From Mesobacillus jeotgali (GTDB lineage Bacteria > Bacillota > Bacilli > Bacillales > Cytobacillaceae): a stretch of 64,000 bases of DNA. Under the pieces are notes generated by a model that saw nothing but the letters and a program-made list of their open reading frames with translations, made no database searches and had not been told where the DNA came from. This document shows, piece by piece, positions 10,374 through 21,153 of this stretch (position 1 is its first letter; each line of letters begins with the position of its first letter). A program made the translations under genes and the position numbers. The stretch is taken from NCBI RefSeq assembly GCF_900166585.1, contig NZ_FVZC01000009.1:2181444-2245443 (forward strand), in the 5' to 3' direction.

Positions 10374-10646
10374 TTAAACCCCTGCAGATTCTTTAACATC
10401 GCGAATTGCAGCACGATCGTATGTAAGACGGCTTCCATCGCCACATTTAATGACAACAGTACCTTCATCAATGCCATCAACGATTCCATGCAAACCGCCG
10501 ATTGTCACTACCTTATCCCCTTTTTTCAGGTCGCTCTGCATTTGCTGAACCGCTTTCTGCCTCTTTTGTTGAGGGCGGATCAGCAAAAAGTAGAACAACA
10601 CAAACATTAGCAATAACGGGAATACTGTACCTACTAATCCTTCCAT
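10374..10646 (-). CDS. yajC: Preprotein translocase subunit YajC
   Basis: Small single-pass membrane partner of SecDF. The 90-aa protein has one N-terminal helix (about 5-24) followed by LIRPQQKRQKAVQQMQSDLKKGDKVVTIGG, the hallmark YajC segment, here described rather than aligned. I start at MEGLVGTV behind AAAGGAGGGG; an upstream in-frame ATG would add 13 residues that include the ribosome site. It follows tgt by 63 nt in the queA-tgt-yajC order conserved in Bacillus. Confidence 0.94.
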   Translation of the reverse strand: MEGLVGTVFPLLLMFVLFYFLLIRPQQKRQKAVQQMQSDLKKGDKVVTIGGLHGIVDGIDEGTVVIKCGDGSRLTYDRAAIRDVKESAGV

Positions 10647-10709
10647 TCTTTCCCCTCCTTTCATGTGTAATGGCTTGTTAACCATAATAGCCTTGTTAAA
10701 GCAGTTTAT

Positions 10710-11852
<1,143 letters not shown>

Positions 11853-11909
11853 TTAAGCTCCTTCCAGATGACGAAATTCATATAAGTGTTTATTTTTATA
11901 AATAAAATA

Positions 11910-12938
11910 CTAAAGAATCAGCATCGCATCGCCAAAGCTAAAAAAGCGATACCTTTCCTCTACTGCTTTATTATAGGCATTAAGAACATTTTCCCGTCCA
12001 GCCAAAGCACTTACCAGCATGATTAGTGTAGACTTAGGCAGGTGGAAATTAGTAATCATTCCGTCGATCGCTCTGAATTCATATCCAGGATAAATGAAAA
12101 TATTTGTCCAGCCATTTTCAGCGACAAATTTACCGTCATTAGAGGTGGCAATTGTCTCCAGTGTGCGCGTTGAAGTCGTTCCTACAGTAATGATCCGTCC
12201 ACCCTGCTCACGAACGTTATTCAAAAGCAATGCCGTCCCTTCAGTCACCTGATAAAATTCAGAGTGCATATCGTGTTCCTCAATGGAATCGACGCTGACC
12301 GGCCTGAACGTTCCCAGACCGACATGAAGAGTAATAAAGGCGATATGGACTCCCATTTCCTTGATTTCTTCAAGCAGTTCCTCTGTAAAATGCAAGCCAG
12401 CCGTCGGAGCTGCCGCAGAACCTCTTTCTCTGGCAAACACTGTCTGGTACCTGTCCTTATCCTCAAGCTGCTCCTTAATATAAGGAGGGAGTGGCATTTC
12501 ACCCAGCTGTTCAAGGACTTCGTAGAATATACCTTCATATGAAAACTTCAGATTCCTGCCGCCATGTTCAGCTTCACCGGTGCATACTGCTGTCAAAAGA
12601 CCATCACCAAAAACAATTTTTGTGCCTTCCTTCACTCGCTTAGCCGGTTTAACAAGCGTTTCCCACTCATCTCCCTCAAGCTGTTTCAAAAGCAGCACTT
12701 CAATTTTGGCTCCTGTGTCTTCTTTCATCCCAAAAAGCCTTGCCGGAAGAACCTTTGTATCGTTCAGTACAAGACAATCGCCTGGCTTGAGATGATGTTT
12801 TATGTTTTTAAAAATATCATGTTCCAAGTTGCCCGATTCTTTATTTAATACCATTAGCCTGCTCTCCGCTCTTTGTTCCAGCGGGGTCTGGGCAATCAGT
12901 TCTTCAGGTAAATGAAAATCAAACAGATCTACTTTCAT
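11910..12938 (-). CDS. queA: S-adenosylmethionine:tRNA ribosyltransferase-isomerase
   Basis: Transfers and isomerises the ribosyl moiety of SAM to preQ1-tRNA, forming epoxyqueuosine. The 342 aa equal the B. subtilis length. Diagnostic segments are [10 protein letters not shown] near the N-terminus, [13 protein letters not shown] in the middle and [19 protein letters not shown] near the C-terminus. It starts with ATG behind AAGGGTGAC and lies between the DUF2905 gene and tgt. Confidence 0.97.
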   Translation of the reverse strand: MKVDLFDFHLPEELIAQTPLEQRAESRLMVLNKESGNLEHDIFKNIKHHLKPGDCLVLNDTKVLPARLFGMKEDTGAKIEVLLLKQLEGDEWETLVKPAKRVKEGTKIVFGDGLLTAVCTGEAEHGGRNLKFSYEGIFYEVLEQLGEMPLPPYIKEQLEDKDRYQTVFARERGSAAAPTAGLHFTEELLEEIKEMGVHIAFITLHVGLGTFRPVSVDSIEEHDMHSEFYQVTEGTALLLNNVREQGGRIITVGTTSTRTLETIATSNDGKFVAENGWTNIFIYPGYEFRAIDGMITNFHLPKSTLIMLVSALAGRENVLNAYNKAVEERYRFFSFGDAMLIL

Positions 12939-12978
12939 GATGTCACCCTTACTAAGTTTCTAATTTTGGCCGACTTTC

Positions 12979-13185
12979 TCATCTGAATCGGCCAATAAAG
13001 TAAAATATCGCTGATAAGATGATGCTTGCCAGAATGGATGTCACAATAGGGAAATAAAAGGTGGTATTACCTTTTTTTATGACAATGTCCCCTGGCAGTC
13101 TTCCTATATTGATGAATTGCATGATAAAGCCAATGATGAAGATGACTGCTCCGGCGATCATAATGAACTTCGCTGCTCCTGTCAT
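12979..13185 (-). CDS. DUF2905 small membrane protein
   Basis: 68-aa protein with two membrane helices (about 6-26 and 45-64) and the DUF2905 signature [20 protein letters not shown] in the intervening loop. Its start overlaps the ruvB stop by 4 nt (ATGA), so it is probably translationally coupled to ruvB. B. subtilis has the same gene between ruvB and queA. Function unknown. Confidence 0.88.
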   Translation of the reverse strand: MTGAAKFIMIAGAVIFIIGFIMQFINIGRLPGDIVIKKGNTTFYFPIVTSILASIILSAIFYFIGRFR

Positions 13186-14183
13186 CGTTCAGGCACCTCC
13201 ATTTCAAAATGTCGGTAAACGGCCTCCGTTACAATTCTTCCTCTTGGAGTCCTCTGCAAAAAACCGATCTGCAATAGGTATGGTTCATATACATCTTCAA
13301 TTGTCTGCGATTCTTCTCCAATGGTTGCAGAAATGGTCTCTAATCCGACTGGCCCGCCGCGGTATTTTTCAATGATGCCCTTAAGCAATTTATGGTCAAT
13401 ATGATCAAGGCCTAAACGGTCAACCTGCATGAGCTCCAATGCTTCCCGGGCAAGTGTTTCCTCAACAGCACCATTGCCTCGGACCTGTGCAAAGTCACGG
13501 ACTCGCTTCAACAGACGATTGGCAATCCTTGGAGTCCCACGTGATCTTCTTGCTAACTCCTGGGCTGCAAGCCAGTCAATTTCGGTGTCCAGAAGCTCAG
13601 CTGTCCTAACCACAATATCAGTAAGCTGGCTTTCATTATAGTATTCCAAACGGCTCAATACTCCAAACCTGTCTCTTAATGGTGCTGACAGAGAACCAGC
13701 CCGGGTTGTTGCACCAACAAGGGTGAATGGAGGCAGGTCAAGCCTTACAGAACGGGCACTTGGCCCTTTTCCGATGACGATATCAAGGCAGAAGTCCTCC
13801 ATTGCTGGATAGAGCACTTCTTCAATCGTTCTCGGAAGACGGTGGATTTCATCAATGAACAGGACATCTCCGGGTTCAAGAGCTGTTAAAATAGCGGCTA
13901 GATCACCCGGCCTCTCTATCGCTGGCCCTGAAGTTGTCCTTAGATTGACGCCCATTTCATTGGCGATGATTGCTGCTAATGTTGTCTTTCCCAATCCTGG
14001 AGGCCCATACAGCAATACATGGTCAAGGGTTTCACGCCTCATTCTGGCTGCTTCGATAAAAACTTCCAGGTTGGCTTTTACTTTATCCTGGCCGATGTAT
14101 TGCCTGAGAGTCTGGGGACGCAGACTTTGTTCAAACGAAAGATCCTGTTCACCTGCTTCACTGGAGATGATTCGTTCTTCCAT
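13182..14183 (-). CDS. ruvB: Holliday junction branch migration helicase RuvB
   Basis: Hexameric AAA+ motor of the RuvAB branch migration complex. The 333-aa protein carries Walker [12 protein letters not shown] (near residue 61), Walker B FIDEIHRL, sensor-type [18 protein letters not shown] and a C-terminal winged-helix domain ending in TPRGR. It starts with ATG behind AAGGTGAG, 67 nt after ruvA. Confidence 0.98.
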   Translation of the reverse strand: MEERIISSEAGEQDLSFEQSLRPQTLRQYIGQDKVKANLEVFIEAARMRRETLDHVLLYGPPGLGKTTLAAIIANEMGVNLRTTSGPAIERPGDLAAILTALEPGDVLFIDEIHRLPRTIEEVLYPAMEDFCLDIVIGKGPSARSVRLDLPPFTLVGATTRAGSLSAPLRDRFGVLSRLEYYNESQLTDIVVRTAELLDTEIDWLAAQELARRSRGTPRIANRLLKRVRDFAQVRGNGAVEETLAREALELMQVDRLGLDHIDHKLLKGIIEKYRGGPVGLETISATIGEESQTIEDVYEPYLLQIGFLQRTPRGRIVTEAVYRHFEMEVPER

Positions 14184-14250
14184 CCGTTTCTCACCTTCTT
14201 TTATGCTGGATAATCAAAACTGCTAATCAACAGAACCGTTGTCAATAAGC

Positions 14251-14859
14251 TTATTTTAACAGTTTTTGCAGTGCTTTCTTAATATATTGGTCTGTCGTCA
14301 ATTGTTCCTTCTTTAAATCCGGTGTGATCTTGCGGATTTCCTTTTCCGAATAACCTAGCGCCATCAAAGCCAATACTGCCTCGTCAAACTCATGTGACTG
14401 GGAAATGGTTGCAGCCACCTCGTCCGCATTGAATAGATTTGGAAAGTAATCCGGTACTAGGTCATGAAGTTTCCCTTTCAAATCAAGAATCATTTGTCTG
14501 GCAGTCTTCTTGCCTACTCCAGGGAATTTGACAAGGAAGGATTCATCTTCATTTTCAACCGCCTGGACTACCTGGCCCGGTTCTCCGGAAGCAAGTATAG
14601 CCAGTGCCCCTTTCGGACCGATACCAGATACGTTCAGAAGCCTGGTAAAAAGCGCCTTTTCTTCCCGCGTCTTGAACCCGTAAAGAGAAATGAGATCTTC
14701 ACGAACATAATGATATGTAAAAATACGAATCTCTTTGCCTGCGTCTTTTGTGAATACAAATGGATTGGGTGTCATGATTTGATAGCCAATACCGCTGTTT
14801 TCAATCACTATATATTCAGGACCGACAAAATCGACGGTACCTTTTATGAACTCATACAA
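14251..14859 (-). CDS. ruvA: Holliday junction branch migration subunit RuvA
   Basis: Binds the four-way junction and recruits RuvB. It has 202 aa: an N-terminal OB fold, two helix-hairpin-helix motifs ([26 protein letters not shown]) and a C-terminal RuvB-contact domain after an acidic linker. The start is a TTG (residues [10 protein letters not shown] follow), 8 nt past AGGGG; the nearby ATG is out of frame. It is the first gene of the ruvAB-queA-tgt run. Confidence 0.96.
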   Translation of the reverse strand: MYEFIKGTVDFVGPEYIVIENSGIGYQIMTPNPFVFTKDAGKEIRIFTYHYVREDLISLYGFKTREEKALFTRLLNVSGIGPKGALAILASGEPGQVVQAVENEDESFLVKFPGVGKKTARQMILDLKGKLHDLVPDYFPNLFNADEVAATISQSHEFDEAVLALMALGYSEKEIRKITPDLKKEQLTTDQYIKKALQKLLK

Positions 14860-14999
14860 TACTCTCGCCCCTCTGCTTTGCTGTAACTCATTTTAACATA
14901 CTCTATTTAAAGGTATGAATAAAAATATACAAAAAGGCGAACATATGATCATTTTTCTGTCTGATTTCAAAGGATGCCTCCCAAAAAGCCGCTTGAACA

Positions 15000-15027
15000 C
15001 AAATAAGAGCCAGTCATCCCGGCTCTT
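15000..15027 (-). terminator. Terminator overlapping the end of bofC
   Basis: AAGAGCC / GGCTCTT stem with a 9-nt loop; the 3' arm abuts the bofC stop codon and a T-rich stretch follows on the minus strand. Confidence 0.7.
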
Positions 15028-15575
15028 CAATGTCTTTCCTGGACCGTATATGGTTTAAAAGTCTCCAAGACCTCTTCATAGCATTTTTTATTGCGTATTG
15101 GAATTCCCTTTTTCAATTGGTCCCGCTTGATGCTTTCAAGTTTGCCGAGATCGATTTGAAAGAAAGATTGGATGATGTTCGAGCCGTCAGGCCTTCCATT
15201 AAAAATAGTCAAAACCCCTTCATCTGAAAGACCGAAATATCCATTTGACTTTAGAAGCGGCGATATATCATCAATGCCCTGCCTGAAAACCGCCTTATTC
15301 GCTTCCATCTCAACAAGCTGCCACTTATCATATTTGGCCCAAAAATCCTCCATTGACCAAATAGTTTCCTCGACCTTTTCCTCACTCATTTCGCCATCCA
15401 GATAAATCCTTTGCAAAATGATTGTCACCTTAAGAGGTTCATTGATTTCACGGACTGCTTCATCAGGCTTCTCAGCATGAACCGGCTCTGTCTGAAATAC
15501 TGGACCATTTCCCGATAGACTGATAAGGAGCATAACAGCTGTGCTGAACGCTTTGATTAGATTTATTGAAGCCAT
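15027..15575 (-). CDS. bofC: Intercompartmental signalling protein BofC
   Basis: Forespore-expressed secreted inhibitor that restrains the SpoIVB protease in the SigK checkpoint. The 182-aa protein has a signal-like hydrophobic N-terminus (about residues 5-23) and then the TIILQRIYLDGEMSEE strand and TIWSMEDFWAKYDKWQL segment typical of BofC. I start at MASINLIKAF, behind GAGGTGGACGGCA; the longer upstream frame has no ribosome site and would bury the signal peptide. It lies next to ruvA, as in B. subtilis. Confidence 0.9.
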   Translation of the reverse strand: MASINLIKAFSTAVMLLISLSGNGPVFQTEPVHAEKPDEAVREINEPLKVTIILQRIYLDGEMSEEKVEETIWSMEDFWAKYDKWQLVEMEANKAVFRQGIDDISPLLKSNGYFGLSDEGVLTIFNGRPDGSNIIQSFFQIDLGKLESIKRDQLKKGIPIRNKKCYEEVLETFKPYTVQERH

Positions 15576-15803
15576 TGCCGTCCACCTCTCTTTTGCCAAA
15601 AAGTGTTGAAATTCTTTTACACTACTAGTGTAGCCAATATACACTAATTTATCCTCGGCTGTTTTCGCGTTGAGGTTTGCTTTTAAACACAAACTTTGAA
15701 GGGCATTATTATAAGAATGTGGGGCTCCTTTGGAGAATAGATCTTAATACGTGATGATAATACATGTAAAAACTCGTGAAGATCTTGAATTAGTATTCTA
15801 TAA

Positions 15804-15907
15804 TGTGCGGATAAATTTGTTTCCGCCATGGTTATCATTACATTAAAGCATTTGTTGTGCGGATAAACTTGTTACAGCAATGGCTATCGTTATATAAAAG
15901 AAATTTA
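15804..15907. repeat. Two-unit tandem repeat, 52-bp period
   Basis: Two adjacent 52-bp units both begin TGTGCGGATAAA (15804 and 15856) and match at about 40 of 52 positions. They lie in the 487-bp gap between bofC and coxA, which otherwise holds the bofC upstream region and the coxA terminator. The first unit contains GCGGA...TCCGC, a short inverted repeat lost in the second. Confidence 0.75.
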
Positions 15908-16024
15908 TATGTACATAACTTTTGATTAGCCGCGCGGGTCTTTAAAAAACTATTTTGTGGATCAGCTAATTATCAGCAAATAAAAGTATGTTATTCAAAT
16001 AATACTTGTCACTCTTTTGACATG

Positions 16025-16058
16025 AAAAAAGAAGGCGAGATATAATCTGCCTTCTTTT
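16025..16058 (-). terminator. Terminator after coxA
   Basis: AAAAGAAGGC on the minus strand pairs with GCCTTCTTTT across a 12-nt loop and is followed by Ts. It begins 5 nt past the coxA stop. Confidence 0.85.
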
Positions 16059-16062
16059 ACTA

Positions 16063-16773
16063 TTAAGGGTTGATGTTGATGCTTTCACGCGGATTTCCAT
16101 TTTTTCGATCATAATCAATGTTTCTTGTCCGGCTAATGGTTCCGTCATCTTCAATGATACGCAAATCTCTTCCTTCGGTATATGGACGGACCGCGTTTTT
16201 AATTTTCTTGTCTGTCTGTTTTTTGAGCGACTTATCCTTATAGGTTACGGCAATTTTAACTTCCCGGCCAAATAAAACTGACCTTACCTTATCGACATTA
16301 TCAACAGACTCAGCGGCAAGCCCGACCTTACGGGCCAATTTGTTATCTTGTTCACTATTGGTATAGATCCCGGCCTTGCCGCTCCCCTTGTGCTCACTTA
16401 AGTGTCCATGGTAATTTAAATCACCGCGGCTGTATTTATTGTCTTTTTGGAAGAAATTATGATCATGGTCAGAACGCGGGACAGTTGGGTTGGGAGGGTT
16501 GCCATTTTCATCCCTGGATTGAAGCATCTTACGTTTACGATTCTCTTCGGCGGCTCCCTCTTTGCCGAAATTATGGTCAAAAATCTCAGTAAGTGCACCT
16601 TCCCTGTCATCCATTGAATCAATTTCATTCCCTTTTTCATTTGAATAATAGCCAAGCGGTTGACCCTGGTTCCTATTCGTCCCTTGAATCGCAGCCTCGT
16701 TATCCCCATTACAAGCCGACAATCCTATCGTAATCAGTGAGGCTATGGGAACGAGCAACATTTTCTTGTTCAA
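16063..16773 (-). CDS. coxA: YhcN/YlaJ-family sporulation lipoprotein (CoxA-like)
   Basis: Predicted spore lipoprotein of 236 aa. A hydrophobic N-terminus ends in the lipobox LSAC, followed by a charged Asn/Asp-rich region and a C-terminal YhcN/YlaJ domain (about 140-225) ending in charged residues. B. subtilis coxA (yrbB), a cortex-associated protein, sits next to safA, which supports the symbol. I choose the TTG of LNKKMLLVP, 7 nt past GGGGGT; an ATG five codons upstream overlaps that ribosome site. The role in the cortex is inferred from the homologue. Confidence 0.8.
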   Translation of the reverse strand: MNKKMLLVPIASLITIGLSACNGDNEAAIQGTNRNQGQPLGYYSNEKGNEIDSMDDREGALTEIFDHNFGKEGAAEENRKRKMLQSRDENGNPPNPTVPRSDHDHNFFQKDNKYSRGDLNYHGHLSEHKGSGKAGIYTNSEQDNKLARKVGLAAESVDNVDKVRSVLFGREVKIAVTYKDKSLKKQTDKKIKNAVRPYTEGRDLRIIEDDGTISRTRNIDYDRKNGNPRESININP

Positions 16774-16882
16774 ACAAACAACCCCCATCTTAGCTAAAAT
16801 GAGCTTTCTTTCATGCTCATTATTAGAGTGCGGATGGGGGTGGATTTTCATTCTGACAGTTACGTCCAGAACATTTTTAAAA

Positions 16883-17857
16883 CTAAAGTATGGATTTAAC
16901 TTCTTGCTGGAACCTTTTTCTTTTGTGGAACTGGTTTACTGTCATTTCAATCACCGGGGCCAAACTAATTGGGGTTATGTGCTTCCTATCTCTAAACAGC
17001 CGGTTCCATTCCCTAAGAATATCCGCTGGATACAATAAACCATATAAAAAGGCTTCATGATCCAGCCATATTTTCAACTGACTGATCTTTTGAAGAGCGT
17101 CCAATTTCCAATCCAAAAATGGCAGGATTCGATTGGCATACTGCAGCATATCATAGGCTCTCGGGCCCACGCTGATCAAATCATAATCAATCAGGTACAG
17201 CTTTCCATCCTTTGAGCGAAGAAAATTATGGTGGGCAACATCTCCATGAAGAATGGCGGGCGGTTCCTGCTCTAATTCTTGTTTCACACGGTCAAAGTAT
17301 TCCAATGAACATTCTGCCCATTCGATTACTTTATCGGATATATTTCGATTCACATAAAAATGCACTGCATGCAGATTAGAAGTGAACTCATTATTTCGGT
17401 GATGCCATTTTCTCGCCAAATCCGCTTTTGGAAGCATCCCTGTATAGGATGCCACAAAGTCAGAAGTATGGTCATGAAAATGGCTCAGCAGCTCAATCCC
17501 TTCCAGTCTGTCTGCAGATAACCCATAGTCAAACCTTTTCTGGTGATGGTCTAAATATTGAATACAGCCATAATATACACCCTCAAAATGAAGAGGATTT
17601 TTGTTCATCCTTAAAAATCTGTATGACTGGTCAAATCCGGATTTCTTTAAAGAAGAAGCAAAAGCCTCCTGTATCTTTAATTTCCGTAAGTCATTAAATC
17701 CTTTTAAAATAAACCGGCTGTGTTCAGCTTCAACAAAATATACATTTCCCCTCAATGGTTTCATTCTAACAATTTTTCCGTCCAGTTCGCTGTTTAAATA
17801 AGAGAAGAGACGATTGAAAAAATAATCGTCTCCGCCTCTCCGGATGTTAATATTCAT
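16883..17857 (-). CDS. CotS-like protein kinase-fold protein
   Basis: 324-aa protein of the aminoglycoside phosphotransferase/CotS family, whose members in Bacillus are spore coat proteins. The catalytic loop is intact (HGDVAHHNF, Asp and Asn present), as is the metal-binding IDYD. An N-terminal lobe with VEAEHSRFILKGF supplies the nucleotide-binding Lys region. I start at MNINIRRGG, which overlaps the end of safA by 11 nt; the longer frame runs back through safA and has no ribosome site. The tight overlap suggests co-expression with safA in the mother cell. The substrate is unknown. Confidence 0.8.
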   Translation of the reverse strand: MNINIRRGGDDYFFNRLFSYLNSELDGKIVRMKPLRGNVYFVEAEHSRFILKGFNDLRKLKIQEAFASSLKKSGFDQSYRFLRMNKNPLHFEGVYYGCIQYLDHHQKRFDYGLSADRLEGIELLSHFHDHTSDFVASYTGMLPKADLARKWHHRNNEFTSNLHAVHFYVNRNISDKVIEWAECSLEYFDRVKQELEQEPPAILHGDVAHHNFLRSKDGKLYLIDYDLISVGPRAYDMLQYANRILPFLDWKLDALQKISQLKIWLDHEAFLYGLLYPADILREWNRLFRDRKHITPISLAPVIEMTVNQFHKRKRFQQEVKSIL

Positions 17858-19880
17858 TGCTCTCTTCTTCATCAAATCTTGGCATCGGCATAGCGTATCC
17901 TCCACCCATTGGTCCTGCTCCATAAGGATCCATGAATCCCTGTGGCCCCATGCCCGGTTGGTAGCCGTAATGAGGCTGAAGCGGCATTCCATGGGCTGCC
18001 GGATAACCATGATGCATCATATGGTAAGGATGCATTCCTGGCCCCATCATTCCATATGGGCTGCTCATAGGCCCGCCACAGCCGCAATCTCCGCCTCCTC
18101 CTTGAACTGCCTGCTTAGGCATCATTGGGGGCTGCATCATTCCTCCGACTTGCGGCATTTGGTTATCCATCATGCCGCCTACCTGTGGCATCATTGGCAT
18201 TTGATCTTGCATCATTCCGCCCACTTGTGGCATCATCGGCATTTGATGCGGCATTTGTCCTTGTATCATTCCTCCGACTTGCGGCATCTGGTTATCCATC
18301 ATGCCGCCTACCTGTGGCATCATCGGCATTTGTCCCTGCATCATTCCTCCGACTTGCGGCGGCATTTGATTTTCCATCATTCTGCCCACTTGTGGCATCA
18401 TCGGCATTTGATGCGGCATTTGTCCCTGCATCATTCCTCCGACTTGCGGCATTTGATTTTCCATCATGCCGCCTACTTGTGGCATCATCGGCATTTGATG
18501 CGGCATTTGTCCCTGCATCATTCCTCCGACTTGCGGCATTTGATTTTCCATCATGCCGCCTACTTGTGGCATCATCGGCATTTGATGCGGCATTTGTCCT
18601 TGCATCATTCCTCCGAGTTGCGGCATTTGGTTATCCATCATGCCGCCTACTTGCGGCATTTGCGGCATTGGCATTTCTGAAGATTCATCAACCGTCATAC
18701 CGCCTACTTGCGGCATCATCTGGTTATCCATCATCCCGCCTACTTGCGGCATCATCTGGTTATCCATCATCCCGCCTGCTTGTGGCATCATCTGGTTATC
18801 CATCATCCCGCCTACTTGCGGCATATAAGGCATTGCCTGTGGGTAACCTTGGTAAGGAATGCATCCCGGTCCAGGCAGAACTGGTGAAATTGGCACACCA
18901 TGGAATGTCGGGCCGGTCATTTGCGGTGCGACTTGAAGTGGCATGTTTTCACCCATTACCGGGCTTAATGGCATTTGCATTTGAGCAAAAGATGATGATT
19001 CCATTTCCTCTGCTGGCAATGCCATATTTGGCATCATACCTTGAGAAACCCCCTGCACTTGAGGATAAGTCATTTGCTGAACTCCAGGATAACCATATGC
19101 AGGCCCTGTCATAGAAGGTGCCCCTGGATAACAATTATAAGGATAAGGAATCATCGGCTGCTGAAAACCTCCTTGAACGAATGGCATCATTGACGGTGAT
19201 TCATCCATGTAGTCATTCTTTTCAATTTTTATCTGTGGTTTAACTTCTGACTTCACGCTCGGTTTCACTTCTGCTTTTAGAGGTATAGGCTTTACCTCCG
19301 GTTTCACCTGCGGTTTGACTTGCTTGGCAGGGGCCTTAACTTCTGGCTTTATTTCTGGTTTGACTTCTGGGAAAATGTTTTCTGGCTTGGGCGGGAGCTG
19401 TGGCTTAGGCTGTGGTATAGGCTGCGGCTGTGGCGGGAGCTGCATATTAGCCATGTTCATCATATAGTAATTGTTAATATCGATCTCAGGTTTAATTTGA
19501 ACCGGCATTTTAGGTTTATATGGTTTTACTTGCTCTTCCTTTTTAACAGGTTTAGGCATTTCCATTTTCGGCTGTTCCTTAACTGGAGCCTCTTTTGGTG
19601 CTTCCTTTTTCACTTCTGGAATTGGCATCGGTTTCTCTTTGGCAATCGGCATTTCCTTCTTGCCACCCATATTGATTTTTGCTTGAGGCGTCCCACCGGC
19701 TATTGGAGCTTCTTTCTTTATTGTCCCTCCACCAGTCGGAACTTTTATTTTCATACCGGGCATAATCATATCAGGGTTGCTGAGCTGGGTGTTCATCTTT
19801 TTCAGCTCTTCAAAGTTCACGCCGTACTTCTTGGCGATCTTCCAAAGAGTATCCCCTTTCTGTACGATATGGATTTTCAC
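17847..19880 (-). CDS. safA: Spore coat morphogenetic protein SafA, repeat-expanded
   Basis: Inner-coat morphogen that anchors coat proteins to the cortex. The N-terminus (residues 2-48) is a LysM domain (VQKGDTLWKIAKKYGV); a Lys/Pro/Glu-rich linker follows to about 220. From about 350 to 583 come 17 copies of a PQVGGMM-type repeat, then a CGCG motif and a Gly/Met/Tyr-rich tail. At 677 aa it is far longer than the 387 aa of B. subtilis SafA, almost all because of the repeats. It starts at GTG behind AGGAGG, and lies next to nadA and coxA as in B. subtilis. Confidence 0.93.
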   Translation of the reverse strand: MKIHIVQKGDTLWKIAKKYGVNFEELKKMNTQLSNPDMIMPGMKIKVPTGGGTIKKEAPIAGGTPQAKINMGGKKEMPIAKEKPMPIPEVKKEAPKEAPVKEQPKMEMPKPVKKEEQVKPYKPKMPVQIKPEIDINNYYMMNMANMQLPPQPQPIPQPKPQLPPKPENIFPEVKPEIKPEVKAPAKQVKPQVKPEVKPIPLKAEVKPSVKSEVKPQIKIEKNDYMDESPSMMPFVQGGFQQPMIPYPYNCYPGAPSMTGPAYGYPGVQQMTYPQVQGVSQGMMPNMALPAEEMESSSFAQMQMPLSPVMGENMPLQVAPQMTGPTFHGVPISPVLPGPGCIPYQGYPQAMPYMPQVGGMMDNQMMPQAGGMMDNQMMPQVGGMMDNQMMPQVGGMTVDESSEMPMPQMPQVGGMMDNQMPQLGGMMQGQMPHQMPMMPQVGGMMENQMPQVGGMMQGQMPHQMPMMPQVGGMMENQMPQVGGMMQGQMPHQMPMMPQVGRMMENQMPPQVGGMMQGQMPMMPQVGGMMDNQMPQVGGMIQGQMPHQMPMMPQVGGMMQDQMPMMPQVGGMMDNQMPQVGGMMQPPMMPKQAVQGGGGDCGCGGPMSSPYGMMGPGMHPYHMMHHGYPAAHGMPLQPHYGYQPGMGPQGFMDPYGAGPMGGGYAMPMPRFDEEESNEY
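18131..18829 (-). repeat. Coding tandem repeat array within safA
   Basis: About 0.7 kb of imperfect DNA repeats built from a unit of about 33-39 bp that encodes PQVGGMM followed by DNQM, ENQM or QGQM, with a longer MPHQMPM variant. Near-identical adjacent units suggest recent expansion by slippage or unequal recombination. Confidence 0.9.
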
Positions 19881-20009
19881 TCTGATTCCCTCCTATGGCA
19901 TAAGTCCATATATTCTATGTTGGTGTGGGCAAATTGCTAACAATCTTCAAAAAAACTTATGCATCTATCTAAATAAATATGTTTTTCCCACAGATAATAA
20001 GCTTTTCCC

Positions 20010-20041
20010 ATAAAAAAAATCCTTCCCTATCCGGGAAGGAT
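20010..20041 (-). terminator. Terminator of the nadBCA operon
   Basis: ATCCTTCCC / GGGAAGGAT perfect 9-bp stem with a 5-nt loop, followed by eight Ts on the minus strand, 2 nt past the nadA stop. Confidence 0.92.
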
Positions 20042-20043
20042 CA

Positions 20044-21153
20044 TCAACATGACTGATCTAGCATGCGTGTCAAGGCAAGCTGAGCGTTTCTTGCTGTATT
20101 TTCTTCTACTCTTATTAAATTGTTTTCCAGTCCCTCATTCACACTATCAAGACTCCAGGCAAGATGCTGCAGGTCGATTCTGTTCATTGTTAAACATGGA
20201 CACATATGTGGGTTCAATGAAATGATGTGCTTATCAGGATGTTGTGATATTAGCCTGTTCACCAAATTCATTTCTGTCCCGATTGCCCATGATGAGCCTG
20301 CAGGTGCCGCTTCTATTGCATCAATAATGTAATTAGTCGATCCTGCCATATCAGACAGTTCCACTACTTCTCGGCGGCATTCAGGATGCACAATGATTTT
20401 CATATCCGGGTCTGTTTTACGGACCTCTGATATGTTTTCCACTGTAAAATTCTCATGAACCGAGCAATGTCCTTTCCAGAGAATTACCTTTACTTTTTCA
20501 AGAGGGCCATCATACTCAAGAATGTTTTCAATCGGATTGTAAATAGCCATTTCATCAAGCCCGATTCCGATGTTAAAAGCTGTATTCCTGCCTAAGTGCT
20601 GATCAGGAAGGAAAAGCAGCCGGTCTTTTTTTGAAAAAGCCCAGCGGACCATCTTCTCAGCGTTAGAGGATGTTACAGTCGCACCGCCGTTTGCCCCGAC
20701 AAATGATTTAATTGCTGCAGTAGAGTTGACATACGTCAAAGGCAAGATGGTATCTCCAAACAGTACCTGAAGGAACTCCCAGGCTCTTTCTGTCTGATAG
20801 ATATCTGCCATGTCCGCCATCGAACAGCCGGCTCTCATGTCCGGCAGGTAAACCTTCTGATTTTCGGTTGTTAAAATGTCAGCCGTCTCCGCCATGAAAT
20901 GAACTCCGCAAAAAACAATATGCTCTGCTTCCCTGTTCTCGGCAGACAGCTGGGCGAGCTTTAGTGAGTCACCTGTCGCATCGGCAAATTGAATGACTTC
21001 ATCTTTTTGATAGTGATGTCCGGGTATGAACAATTTTTTGCCCATTTTTGCTTTGATACCCTTGATCAAATCCTCAAGCTCCTGCACCGACTTATTTCGG
21101 TACTTATCAGGAAGCATCCTGGATTTAGCTTCGAGCGCCTCCAATAAATTCAT
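20044..21153 (-). CDS. nadA: Quinolinate synthase
   Basis: 4Fe-4S enzyme that condenses iminoaspartate with dihydroxyacetone phosphate to quinolinate in NAD synthesis. The 369-aa protein has three conserved Cys contexts fitting the cluster ligands: [16 protein letters not shown] and [22 protein letters not shown] near the N-terminus is typical of the long Bacillus form. I start at MNLLEAL, 9 nt past GGGG, rather than the ATG three codons upstream. The start overlaps nadC by 29 nt. Confidence 0.97.
   Translation of the reverse strand: MNLLEALEAKSRMLPDKYRNKSVQELEDLIKGIKAKMGKKLFIPGHHYQKDEVIQFADATGDSLKLAQLSAENREAEHIVFCGVHFMAETADILTTENQKVYLPDMRAGCSMADMADIYQTERAWEFLQVLFGDTILPLTYVNSTAAIKSFVGANGGATVTSSNAEKMVRWAFSKKDRLLFLPDQHLGRNTAFNIGIGLDEMAIYNPIENILEYDGPLEKVKVILWKGHCSVHENFTVENISEVRKTDPDMKIIVHPECRREVVELSDMAGSTNYIIDAIEAAPAGSSWAIGTEMNLVNRLISQHPDKHIISLNPHMCPCLTMNRIDLQHLAWSLDSVNEGLENNLIRVEENTARNAQLALTRMLDQSC

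Noticed and set aside
17858..18010. 51-residue N-terminal extension of the CotS-like kinase
   Set aside because: It lies wholly inside safA, shows no similarity to the kinase family and no ribosome site precedes it.
18131..18829. CRISPR-like appearance of regularly spaced repeats
   Set aside because: The repeats are in frame, code for PQVGGMM and vary gradually; there are no unique spacers or cas genes.
17844..19114. Long plus-strand frames opposite safA, one rich in His/Leu and one in Ala/Ser/Phe
   Set aside because: They are the antisense of the safA repeats; length comes from the repeated unit, with no ribosome sites and a better frame on the other strand.
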